From Rhyzopertha dominica (lineage: Eukaryota; Arthropoda; Insecta; Coleoptera; Bostrichidae), in the NCBI GenBank assembly GCA_025024175.1, contig QCXZ01000064.1, positions 19,898,286 to 19,962,285 on the forward strand: a DNA stretch of 64,000 nucleotides. The letters are read 5' to 3'. A model generated the notes under the pieces. It had not been told where the DNA came from. It worked only from the letters and a program-made list of their open reading frames with translations, and ran no database searches. A program made the translations under genes and the position numbers. How positions within the stretch are numbered: the first letter of the stretch is position 1; each line of letters begins with the position of its first letter. Shown piece after piece: positions 25,143-37,400 of this stretch.

Positions 25143-26012
25143 CACGAATCCCGGAATGTCGAACTAAGGAATTACGAACTAGCGAAACCAGCACCGACGA
25201 ACGCAGGAAACGTCGAATCATAGAAAGAAGTGAAATTAGTTACATACCAGCGGTACCTCAAATGTTGTGCGAATGTATGTGTGGCGTATGCAACCGTACA
25301 TACAACTGTGTCTGTAGTTATCCTCATCAGTACCACATGTTATTGTATTTATATTATTTCGTATTATAGATAAATACATGTGAGATCGTACATAGTATTT
25401 TTGTAAGATTATTATAATATTTAGATAAACAATTTGTACAACAACCGTAAAGGTTACGTGGTGTTTGCAAAAATGCCGTGACAAACTTCATGAAAACCTT
25501 TATTTTCATTGCATTGCATTTTACAGGCTTACAATATTACACGCAATACAACAATTTTTTTTGTAAATAAGTGGAAGTTGTTGCCTTATAGAATCAAACA
25601 GCTGGCGGTATCTCCACCACCTTTAAGTTGGCCTTAAAAATTCAAGCGTTGTCATATCTATTTTGCTTCAGATTTTCGATAAAATTCGAAGTTTTAACAA
25701 AACATAGGACGTCCCATTTAGAATAAAATAAGTCACTTCCTTAGAAGAAAATATATTTTCGTGGTAGATTAAATAAGATGTAAGTATTAGTCTTTTCTAT
25801 TACTATGCTCATAAAATTTTAGAGAGCAGTTTTGAAATATTGACATAGTACAGAAGGCAGACCTAATACTTTTTGCAGATACAGCGATTTGTATATTATG
25901 TATGTACAGTTACAGTTTTGACCATAATCCTCAATTAAAAAAATTCTGCATTTTATAGGGTAATAATTACGGTCGGATGAAATAATAATTACCTAGTTAC
26001 CTGATAACTACT
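25143..26012 (+). repeat. 870-bp dispersed repeat, copy A
   Basis: This stretch matches 43851-44700 on the opposite strand along most of its length. Shared stretches include CACGAATCCCGGAATGTCGA, AATTACGAACTAGCGAAACC and TTACCTAGTTACCTGATAAC (copy A spelling). The 5' end is rich in CGAA words. No transposase or reverse transcriptase is encoded. Short frames on both strands recur in both copies because the sequence is shared, not because they are genes. It is probably a non-autonomous transposon of unknown class. Confidence 0.85.
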
Positions 26013-27159
26013 TAAGGCCAGTTTCACAAGAAGTTGTCATGGTTACTGGGTTGATTTTAGCTAAAATCAACTTTAACAAAGAGAATAGGAACAGACCCTT
26101 ATTAAATATATAATACAACTAAAATATGATTAAGTACCACTGGTTTAATAATTTCCTCCGTTCGACTTTCATGTGTTCGTCAGTACCGGACAAACGCTAG
26201 AAGCTGTGGAGTATTTGGTCAACATATGAGTCTGAACAAGACAGAGCCGATTTATTTACTGCCTTGGCCACTAAGATATCACAATCTTTCATTCACCGTC
26301 TAAGAGATTATTAGTAGTATTCCATAGACTGTAGTGGCATTTCATGATGCTGTATAAGTAGCCTAGAATGAGGCTCTTCATGAGGAACTCGATCTGATTG
26401 AGTAGACGACCATTTCTTACATCATTAATTTCCGATTCTTCTCTGATTTTTTCGTCCCAATAAACATTGTATACCAAATTTTATTCAAATAAAATTATAA
26501 TTATTACTGTATGTCCTCATTTCTATGTCAATTAATAGCCATTGCTTGATACATGCTAATTACGGATAACTGTACTTAAAAAGATAACGACTTTGTCACC
26601 TGTCATGATATAAAAATGGTCCTGTTTGATAGAGGTTACAAGTCCCACCGGTAGATGGCGGCAACTTACAAGTGTTTTACATTTTTTCTCCTTTTTATCA
26701 TCTTATTCAGAGCGAAACATATTTTAATGATCGTGCAACAGGAGAACATGACATGGAAATATGTAATATAAACTTTCAATATGCTCTTCACAATTACAAC
26801 ACGGATAAAGTTAGTTGCTCAATTTTTAAATTTAAGTACTGCATCACAAGTTTCATTTACCGTTTAANTGTTTTTCAGCTTATCATAGTTTAAGTTATGG
26901 TAAACTCGATTTCGCAAAATTTAAGGTCACTTAGGGCAGACAAACAAATAAATGTGCCGTAGTACATAGCTTCTTAATTGTTATATAACGATAAGGATTG
27001 TTATAATACGGTAATTTTATACTTGTGACGATAGATAAACTGAATGATTGGTATTTGTAGCTTTATAGCTTTACATGAAAATAAAACCTAACGTTTATCT
27101 AGTAAAAAGGAAATTGTGTCACATTGTGCTTAAATTATGCAAAAATTATACACTTGACA

Positions 27160-27330
27160 TGGAGCGCCATCTATCGACAATCCGTAAAAGCTTGTATTTG
27201 CCGGCAAAAATAGGAACGCTAGCGAATCGCTTGTTCGGCGTCCTTAGTGGGGTTATTCGTAATGCTAATATAAATTCAGATCAAAAATCTGACGGCGCGG
27301 CGGTTCGAATCTAGTTTGTAGTATAGACAA
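27160..27330. other. GC-richer patch with GAGCGCCATCTA and a B-box-like word
   Basis: GAGCGCCATCTA (27162-27173) is a CTCF-like site. GGTTCGAATCT near 27302-27312 resembles the B box of tRNA promoters, but no cloverleaf can be folded around it. A TCAGA/TCTGA hairpin precedes it. This may be a tRNA-derived SINE scrap or a regulatory patch. Confidence 0.2.
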
Positions 27331-28042
27331 TGCGTGCGTTGCTTCAGTTCTGAATTTCTAGAATTTCAGTGGCGCTGTTTAAAAATGTAGATAACTGGTC
27401 AGCGTAAGGGAGGCCACAATCTACAAGAAGCTTCTCGTAATCCGATATTTTCCTATTTAAGTGAAACAAACATGTGTTCTTTCCTACGCTTGTCTCGCTA
27501 AATATACCTATTACCATCTGCCGCGTATCAGATTAGTATATCGCCCGACATCTGCACTGGAGGAAGCTCGCAGGAAGGAAGGGTTGGATGGCAAAAAAAC
27601 ATGCGGTGCATTAATAACTGGTTCTCAGGCCATTTCACTTAGCAGCTATATCCTCCTTGAACGTTTACATCTTGATCTTACGGCTGTAATTTGTAATTCT
27701 GTGCCAATTATTAACCGCATAAAGCCTCGCGGGAGTTGCTGCTATGATGGAATAACGTAATCTCAGTGGAAATGAATCGTTCGGGCACGGAATAGGCACA
27801 ATTCGAATTTCTAACATATTTGGTGGTTTAATTGGAAATCTCCATAGTGACTTGGAGCTTATGCCAGGATCAGATAAACAATAATATCATCAAACGCGGG
27901 GTTAATTAAGTCTCCGAAGAACTGCTTCAAATACCAGGCAAACATAACTTTGAAAGATAAAGTGTACCTAATTATGTAACAATGGTTGGACAACCCTGAA
28001 AGTATAAGGTACATTTGCATGATATTTCTGCCATATTTACAA

Positions 28043-28471
28043 CTAAGTACTAGAAACCGGACGGAAGAGTTCATTATTGTGCCAATGCAGTATTGTATTA
28101 TTACAACATTGAAAATGACAAATTTTGCTTAAATAGTTTTCGTGAAATAAAATTCTATTGTGGCTCAAGAGAGTTTCGAATTCAGGGCAATTATGGATAT
28201 TCCCCATACTCGTATATAGTGCAAATTTTCTTTCAAGCATGAAATACACATGCTCTATAGGACACTCAAAATAGCTAGTCAGTTGGTTACGCTCTGACCA
28301 ATATGTGGCTTTGCATTGTCGTTCATGTGACGTAAATCTGGTTCGACAACCGACTCTAAGATACTCAATATTTATATTTTGAGACATCTTTCCGGTGACA
28401 TGTTTTATGGTGGAGAATTTTTCTGCTTCACCTTTTCTTCTATCAGATGTCGAAAATTTATGGACATACAT
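28043..28471 (-). other. 142-codon open frame, unknown
   Basis: This ATG-started frame is long for the local AT content. The peptide is rich in Cys, His and aromatic residues (words such as RFTSHERQC, ECPIEHVYF, CNNTILHWHNN) but follows no zinc-finger spacing I know. I see no splice context tying it to the receptor gene. It may be a transposon remnant or a chance frame. Confidence 0.2.
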
Positions 28472-30117
28472 GGTGTTTGTCCGAGGTTACCAAATTTTGG
28501 TATCAAGATATTAATGCAAAGAACTTTCTTCTCAGTGCATTCAAGATCAAACAGATGGAATCTATGCAGAAAATTGACCTAAACATTATGTGCAAAAAAT
28601 AGTCAGAGCGATTTCAAATTAGATAAAAGTCGTTGGCAGACGATGCCAGAACAGGAAGGACAATGGAAGTAATCGCCATGGTTGCTACTATAAATAGTTG
28701 AAAAAAGAAATTTCTTACAAAAATGATAAAAAATTTAATGGATTGCGGCGACACTAAGGAACGTAAGAGTATGAAGGTATATTACGTGTATTAGTCCTTC
28801 AGAAATTACGACGAATAACGGAAAAAACTTATCATCGAGAAAAATTGTTTTGAGCAATATACGAACCTTAGTACATTCTAGATGTCTGGAAGTTAAAAAA
28901 AGAGTTGAAATAGCGAGAAAATGAAAAATGGCAGCGTGGCTATATTTTGGATGCAAATCGAAATTATACGTTTCTACGTATATTCTGCGAGAATATTTAT
29001 ACATAATGCAGCTTGTTAATGTGGTTACACCGTGTACCCACGGAATTATAGGTACGCGGGCGTCTTTATGAAGGGTAACTGCCGACGGTTCTTCGGGTTC
29101 TTCCCACATTACATACGTCATGCTACAACTGTCACCGTCCCATTATTTATCCTCATTAAACTAAACTCCTCCGGTTACCCAAGCATGCTGCAAACAATTC
29201 TTCCATTTTTCATCGCTGTCGTTAGCGAAATACCTACCAATATTAATAAATCACGACCCTAAAAAACGCTCAGCGCGTCCATTCGAATTGTACAAGCAAT
29301 TTATCAGTGCGCTGTCAAAAATAGTCAAATTAGGTCGGATGTGTTCCACTCGTATGTAGTATCTACTGTTTTTCACTTGGCTTGCTCATAAACCAAATGC
29401 CTCCATAAATCTCTCAACTTTTTCTGACCTATCCCCAGGGCCGGCGAAATTAAACTGTCACAACTGAATGCATCTTCCCTAAACGGACGGCAGCGGAAAG
29501 ACTTCATGCATTTTTATAAAATGGATTGGACTGAACTGGTTCGTACGTGGCCGCAGAGAACAGCTTAAGCCACATCTTCACTAAAAATTATTTGTTGAAC
29601 CACATTAGGTTCAGGCATTTAAGTATTATTTATTAAATATATTTTTGTCGTTTGTTTTGTTCTGCTAAACTCGAGAATATTTTTGGGTATGTATATACAT
29701 TAAATCTGTACGTCCTGTGTCTTATGTAAAATTTGATATAAATTATTATAATAATATACGTATTTTATTCAGTCATTAAAAAATACATTACTAGTCATAC
29801 AAGGATTGCAAACATATTGTATCCAAACCATTTAAAATAATCACAGAACGTACATGCTTTAACATCATAAATGTGGGTATATGGGCAAGCAAAATGTATA
29901 TTAGACACTAGTTAATACAGCTATAATAAATTCTTCCACAGTATAGATTATTTGTTTGACTTCTTTTTTAGATGCCATGGTTAACCGTTGCTTATTTCAA
30001 TGAACGTATTGCAAATAACTAAGTATGAAGACTGAGGTAATAGCGAGTACTAACTGTTGGACACAGAGCTCCCACCATACAAGCACGATGATCAATGGCA
30101 GTTTACGTTACACAGAA

Positions 30118-30550
30118 AATCATTGGCGAATATTATGAACAGGAGAGATCCTGAAATAAAGCCCTGCGGAACCCTAGCTCTACAGGTCTTGGATGATATC
30201 TACTGAGACTGACATCCCATTTCAAGATTTGGTGCAAGTAGTATTCAAGAATTGGTAGTGCTGTTTCCCCTTCTCCATGACTATCCAGATTTTCCAACAA
30301 AATTTTATGTTCAGTGCAATCAAAGGCTTTACTGAAATCATAGCAACTAAGTTGGACGTTTTAGCATTTGTCTACTCCGTTCACAAAATAGGTCATTACC
30401 AACACCATTGACATGTTTTCACGAAATTCAAGTTGCAAATCATTAATTTAATATATGATCAAAAACATTTGATACCCGATTTTTTTTAGGTTACTTCAAA
30501 TACCTTAGGTATTACAGATATTAGGACAAAAATGGGTCTGTAATTATGTT
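30118..30550 (-). mobile_element. Non-LTR retrotransposon fragment: reverse transcriptase fingers and palm
   Basis: On the minus strand NYRPI (30545-30531) starts the block NYRPIFVLISVIPKVFE, a classic fingers motif. After an interval with FRENMSM comes YDFSKAFDCTEHKILLENL, which holds the first palm Asp of non-LTR reverse transcriptases. The readable frame continues to PVELGFRRALFQDLSCS, the decayed form of the usual PQGSVLGPLLF motif. Frameshifts and stops interrupt it. It could come from the same kind of element as the 22.7-kb fragment, which covers the following part of the protein. Confidence 0.8.
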
Positions 30551-30770
30551 GTCATAGGTATCCACCTTCTTATAGATATTGACTGACTGACATTGGCACA
30601 GATCATTTAGTAAGCCATGTCTGTATTGTTGCGACTACGGGCTCGAAAACTGCGGATTTCTCACCAACTTCTTTTTATTTAAAACACTTATGTCAAATAC
30701 CCCAAGTCTAAACACAACTAGTTTAAAACACTACTATTTAACACTGCTAATTCACTAAATCACTATACTG

Positions 30771-30791
30771 CACACACACACACACACACAC
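30771..30791. repeat. (CA)10 microsatellite
   Basis: A perfect CA run of 21 bases. A minus-strand frame across it translates as Cys-Val repeats and is not a gene. Confidence 0.95.
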
Positions 30792-33382
30792 GCTCGCTTG
30801 ATAATCACTATTTGAATTCAGAACTGCCCGCGCTCTCTCAGTCGGGCTATTTATACCCCATTGAAAATTCCAGACGCTATCGAAACTTCGCGAAGGTCCA
30901 TTGATAGAATGAAGAGTATCGACATTCCCTGCCATCTGTCCGCCGTTAGAATCACTACTTGCAGTGTCCTACTACACCGCATCTACACGCCTGCAACTCT
31001 GGTACACAAATGGCGTTGATTCCGCATCATTATGTTTGAAATTCACTGTAACTTGATCACTTTATTTTAAAACTTATATTTGCTCTAGCTTGTCTCCAAT
31101 TTAGAGTTAAGTCTAGATGTACTCGTACATACTTATCATCAGCACGTCATAACAGCATGATTTTTAATAATCACTGACTGATAAACGTGGAAAGATTAAA
31201 AACAAAATTTTATAGATAAGTAAATGCTGTTAGCTGCAGTTTCCTGCCAAATCATCATAGATGATTTACCATCTCAGTAGATGGTGACCTCGAAAATACA
31301 AAAGTTACTAGATTACTAGAGCTAATATCAATGAAGCGGTACTAATGCGTCTACTGCAATAAAAGTTTAATAGTTGGTCTTCAACTAATATAGATTCTTA
31401 TTTTATATATATTTTCTCACTAGTGTAAATTATGGGCCATGTTAACTCATTTAACCAATATTAAACACTAGATTGCGACGGTTTAAAAGGTTTGTTGTGT
31501 TAGATTTGGTAAATGTATTCCTTGAAGCAAATGCAGATGGATATTGCGTACCTGAGTAAATTGCTTAGATCTTCGGCGAGTAATTTAAAATTATCTCCAA
31601 TTTTTGGTTAAGGGCTCTTCGTCTTTTAGGGAATATAGGGATCGGGGCACTTCTACAAATTTTGGGTATTTGTGCTTATCGAAGCTTTTAACACTTTTGC
31701 ACCTTGCAACCATTTTTATTAAGTTTGTTTTGGTAGGAAATGTATTAGATAGTTTTGGGTTGAAGCCTTTAACCTTAGCCATTCGTATGATCCTAATAAA
31801 GACATATTGGATTTCCATTTTAATATAATAGCAACAGACATTATTGTTAAAAATGGTGAAAATATTTTCAGTGACAATTAAAGTAAGGAACAGCTTTGTG
31901 GAGGTAATCTTTTAGAAGCGTGCTTCAACAATAAAGTGTTTCTAGTGCTTAAATGAATAAGTTGGTGTACTCACTGAAATTTCTAGCTGGAGGATATCGT
32001 TAGCATATTTGTAAGATAAATAAATATACAACTACCTGATGTTTTATGTTTTTTCTCAGTATAAGTACCAACTAAGCTGATCTGCCCTCATATAGGTATT
32101 CAATACCTTCATCAGTTCTACACATGTAAACAGCGTCAAAGCTTGTGTATACTCTAGAAACAAACAAATTCACCTCGAACATGGGACACAACCGAGGAAT
32201 TCTCCAAAATTAAGACACGCCGCCGCTACCTACTTAATGATTTGACAAGAACCAAACGCCAAACCTGCCACATTATCTTAAGTATGCCACTTCGAACAGC
32301 GATCCTGAAACCCAGAGTCGTCGGCAGACCACCTTAACGACACCCGGCCAACAGTTTTCGAGGAACCAGGATGACCTTTATCATATCCNAACGCATTCTT
32401 CAGATGCNCAAATTGCTCCAGTCTCGTTTCCGAAAATTAGGCAGATAGTGAGCAGCTACTCTTAGAAAACGAGCTTTTTATCCAGGGGCATGTGTTGATA
32501 ATGTCCTTGAGGCAAGCATGCCGGCTAGTTAGTGGTGTGTTTTATGGGCTGCACTTAACAGGTTGAATGCAAAGAGGGTCCTTAGGGTTTGAAAGAAAAT
32601 TAAGCTATCGACTGGTCTAATACTGAAAATAACTTTATATGCTGCATATGTTCAGCATGAATGACATCAGTTGACTGTATATGCACAAAGCTTCAAAAGT
32701 TTGTAGTTTAATCTTAATTGTGTAACTTATTTAGACAAGTTATAGCTATAACTGTTTATGTAAAATATATAGGTAACAGTAATTTGAAAAAAAGCATCGG
32801 TATTGTTATATCTTATGATTAACATTAACTGTGGCAAGCATATTCAAGCTTTCTAAAGTAAAGTGAACCTAACCATTATAGTCCTAACGCTCACAAACTT
32901 CATTACACCGACAAATAAAACAGTATTAGGTACTAACATAGGTTTTAGTAGTTTTAAAAATCGGAAAATATCAGGGAAGTAGCGCATACGGTATATCAAA
33001 GAACGATTGCAAACACGTTTGTCTCATTCTGATAATATTTGTTTATATTTACACTTAATGAAAGTGCCACAAGCAGTAAGCCAACTATTTTAATTTGATT
33101 TGATTATTCAACTGTTTATCTAAACATCTAAGTACTTACAAGCAGCAGATTGGATAACAGAGGACGTACGAGACTCCGTAACATAAACAAACACGTGATA
33201 ATAATGAAGCTAATTTAGTTTTCTCCATGATCCCTTAAAACTTTATGCTCTTAGTATAACGACATTTAAGGGTGATAAAAAATCAATACTGGCCCTTTCT
33301 ATTTATTATTGCTTTTTATTGAATTATGTTCGTTTTGATAAAACCAAAAACACCTAAGGATGAATTATTCACATATACGCCT

Positions 33383-33572
33383 TTGTTCTATTTAATCTGG
33401 CATTCTAATACGCTTGCTCGGTACAGTTTCATCATTATAGCAGATAGTAAGCCTGGACGACCATTGAATAACGCATATGGTCAAACTAACGGTGTAGAAA
33501 TCATTTGTTCGATTTAATTTGTCATTCTAATACGCTTGCTTTATACAGTTCCATCATTACAGCAGATAGTAA
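33383..33572. repeat. Direct repeat of 68 bp with a 122-bp period
   Basis: 33383-33450 and 33505-33572 share CATTCTAATACGCTTGCT and CAGATAGTAA at constant offset, with a handful of substitutions. It is a local tandem duplication within the intron. Confidence 0.85.
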
Positions 33573-33619
33573 TTACTGAAATCAGTTATTGTCAAGGCTG
33601 CGAATGAGATAAAAACAAG

Positions 33620-33970
33620 TAGCACCTTCAATGCGCGAAGAATTCCGGAGCTGCATTTCGAAGCTATCCAAATTATACAGACTCGGCTTACATGAAATAA
33701 AATTAGATGGGCCAGAATCCCTAACGTTTATTAGTCGTAAAATTACGAATATTTGCATCGTGGAAGTAATTCGCAGTTAGCAGGAAATTGTTTTTAAGGG
33801 AGCCGGGAAGGAATCCATTATGCTCGATTCCGCGTCGTAATTTTCACGCCATTGGAGAATTGGAGAGGTCCTGTTAAATGACAGCAGGGAGTTGAGCCTC
33901 CGTGTTTATGGATGGCGTTAATAGAGGGTCGAAGTCCCTCTTCGACTCCTGCAATCTTTTTAGCCCATTC
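33620..33970. promoter_or_regulatory. GC-richer intronic island with a POU-like octamer
   Basis: ATTTGCAT at 33751-33758 is the octamer bound by POU factors, and TTATTAG/TAAAATTA words lie nearby. No long frame is present. A regulatory role is inferred. Confidence 0.3.
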
Positions 33971-34843
33971 CGTTGATCGGAGGATATATGAAAAACGGAG
34001 TTAATGCTAATTGACAGAGAAGAGTTCAGTATATATTATTGCACATAGGTTGCTAAATAAACAAAAATAAAAACAATAATGAAAAAAAAAATAATTAAAA
34101 TGACCAGAAACCTGATATATTTTGAATATCATGAATGCAGCGTCGTATACAACTAAACTAGGTGGAATGGAATCATTCTAAATGCTGAACGACAAATTGA
34201 AAATTCAGGTATAACATAAGCAAACAAGAAAGGAATTTAAGCTATTAATTAACATCTACTAATAAAGCATCTTACAAGAGACCAAATAAAAGAGCTCATG
34301 GTGTCTCGAGAACGTAATATAGCGCAAGAGACATAATATCTAATAAAATGTACTAGATAAACTAATAGTGTCGATTTTGTTGCTTTATTTTCCTTGAATA
34401 GGTATAATTGGCGTAAGCCGAAGCTGCAGATAATTACAACATATAATACCGGTACTGAATCGTTTTCCAAAGCTTCAAATTAATATAATGCTGAGTGTGC
34501 TTCTCGTGTTCATTACTATCTGTCTAGTAATCCGTACTCCAATGGGGGTAATCATTAACTCAACCTGATTCCTTTTACAGACCTTGTCACTGGATTTGGT
34601 TTTTCAACCAATCATATACAGACTGAGTTTAAATGCAAATAGTAAAGTATACTGAAACTTGACATTTAGATGCATTCCAGTAAAATTAACGTGATTGCAC
34701 TTGGCGATAGAAAGCTGTAGCCCAAAGCTACTACTCAAATCTTGAATACACCTGATAGAAAACAAACTTGCCTGTTTATTGCGATTGATTACTTTTTAAA
34801 ATTAAAATTACAACTCTTGTAAGCAAAACGCCACCAAAACACC

Positions 34844-34874
34844 AGTAAAGTAGTAAAGTAAGTAAGTAAGTAAA
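34844..34874. repeat. (GTAA)n microsatellite
   Basis: Imperfect GTAAAGTA units are followed by four clean AGTA units. Confidence 0.85.
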
Positions 34875-36009
34875 ACGCAACAAAAAGCGAATAAGGTCGG
34901 CAAACCTACTACGAAGGTAACCAACATTACATATTTGCTTAAATTTCTATCCTAACATAAATATGTTACAAAAGTAGTTAAATTATCAACCCGGTTAGGT
35001 AGAGATAACAGCAATAAGTTTGCTTAGTCGTTTAAGTGAAGATGAAAGATATTAATTAAAACAGGAAAACTTCTTATTTAACACAAAATCTATAAACAAA
35101 GAGCTGCTGCTCACGATAGAGTTACTTGAATATGCTCGAGATTACACAAAAAAGCTAAACTTTTTTGAAGTCGCTTCCCAGAACTGCTTGAGCGTTCGAT
35201 CTAACGAGATAGAACCATGCGTCACTCGAAGCATTAATTGACATACCTACCGGTAATGTCACATTTCATACTAATAAGCAGTCTGATAAAACGAATTATA
35301 CTATGTACAACTTCTCAGGTATGCGGTACCATTATCGTATTTCCGTTGAGGCGGCAAGTTCGATATAATAAGACATGTATACCGAGGATTAGTTTTAATG
35401 AATGAGACTAATGTAGTGAGGGAATTTACCGTGGATTGCAAAAACTTGCTGAGCTGCACAAAAACGCATAACGACAATATTTTCTGACTGGTACGATTAG
35501 ATGTGGAGACCATAAATATAACCATGTGAATATGTCGGGTACGTTCCACCGTATCAATAAAAGACACTTTACTTGCACTGGCACTGCACGTTTACTAGGT
35601 TTTATAAAGAATGTGAAATAAGTATTTGTGTGTTTTAAATCTCTCTTTCTCTCGTTACTTAAGCCCTCGTGCTTGGTTATTTAGATAAAACAAAACAATT
35701 TGAAACTACTCGCTTGATATTTACCCAATGGTATTGGTGTTCATATCCTTGATCTTAGAACTGCGTTATGCTGCAGAAGTTCACAAAACAGCATTATTAC
35801 ACCGATGTAAGCCCGAATTTTTCTTACATTTCCAGGATAAATGGCAGCCGTAGCTACTTCCGACTTGCAGACATGTAAATCCTCCTGCATGTAATTCACA
35901 ACAATTTTTGCGACGGACCCGCTACGTATTTGTGGTAAAAATACAGACAAATCGAAATTTACGGTCACCTGCCGGCAGCGTTAATAAATTTCAACTGATT
36001 TTCTGGAAT

Positions 36010-36320
36010 CTGCGCGCCTGCAAAACAATGTCCTAATTTATAGCGGATTCTTTAACAAGAGTCACCCCTAAAGCTGCTACTAAATTCATTTGGGACAGGC
36101 AAAAACATCTGGAAATAATCTCTCGTCGCGGATGTTTCACTTTATCAACAACCTGATTGCAAAACCGCACACCGGCGGACACTAAATAATCTAGGATTAA
36201 AACTCCATGATGTTGGACCTTTCCTGTTCTGCCGTCGGGTGGTTTTAACACATCCTGGTCAACGCTTGAAAAATTTCAAATGTCACGCGTGGAAAACAGA
36301 ACGAGAAACATCGCCTGTGG
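36010..36320. promoter_or_regulatory. GC-richer intronic island
   Basis: A balanced-composition block with a 72-codon minus frame of no known family. I see no splice sites that would fit the receptor phases. Confidence 0.22.
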
Positions 36321-37129
36321 GTTCGCATGTTGGACTCGATTATTTTTTTACATCACGAAAATAGATATGGCTCTTAAAGAGTAATGATTGCTACTTTGAA
36401 CTTATGATGGTAAACACATCAAATATTTTTGCTCCTGAACGTGAATATCATTATTGGTTTACCTACTGTAGAAATTGCATTTGATGCTCAACTACTCTAA
36501 GCATTTCTCCATCAACATAGAAAAAAGATCATTAGATGAAGTTAATGGAACTGTAGGTTAAAAAAAAACTAATTGGGCAAAAGAAAATTATTCTTCGCTG
36601 TTATTTACTCTAACATTTGTAAGTTTAGAGACAAAGTTTGTTGGATCCAAAATCTGGTCGAAAACAACCAAAAATGGCGATAATCGATATAATAATAATA
36701 ATAAAATAAATAACAAGGAAATAAAGCAAAGAAAAATGAACACTGTAAAGGCCAGGAAAACATACGATTCTTTACTGAATATGTAAGCGTTAGTACCTAC
36801 AAATTTCGTCAAAAGTAGGATAACCTTAACTGGATTCGAAAAAGAAGAACTTAGCACGCAACATAATTATAGCGACAAATAACGGAAAACAAGGCACTTA
36901 ATGATATTGAAACACGCAACTCAGGTATTCCTAAAAATCAGTATCAAGCTGCAACTAAGTGAGAAATTTAATATTAACGAAAGAAAAGTGGAGATAACGT
37001 GGAGATACTTGAAACATAACGTAACAAATATTATCGGATAAATACGGGAAGATAAAGAACCAACCATCCCACTACCTTGTTGAAAACCAACCATACCATC
37101 AAAAACAAAATAATTGGCAACAGTTTTGC

Positions 37130-37400
37130 CCGTGGGTAGACCATGACGTTTCACCTTGGCGTACCAAGTCGGCCATAATTTTCAAAAAAAAGCGCCTACC
37201 AATTATCAAATTCCGCCGTCGCTATTTTTTACCGCCATGCCGAGGTCGGCCAATGCAGTGTCGATACTTAGCTTGTTCCCACCTATTTTATTGTACGGTG
37301 TTTATTTTTCGTGCTTGCCACTGCCCACTGAATTTCACTTCCGGTTGGGGACAGGCTTGGTCCCAACTTCCGGTCATACGCTCTCTGAGGGGAGTGACGA
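37130..37400. promoter_or_regulatory. GC-richer intronic island
   Basis: An 82-codon plus-strand frame (37156-37404) is open but its peptide has no recognisable domain. Composition and length match the other islands. Confidence 0.22.

Noticed and set aside
27230..27315. tRNA-like B box GGTTCGAATCT
   Set aside because: No acceptor stem or T stem can be formed around it, and no proper A box is present.
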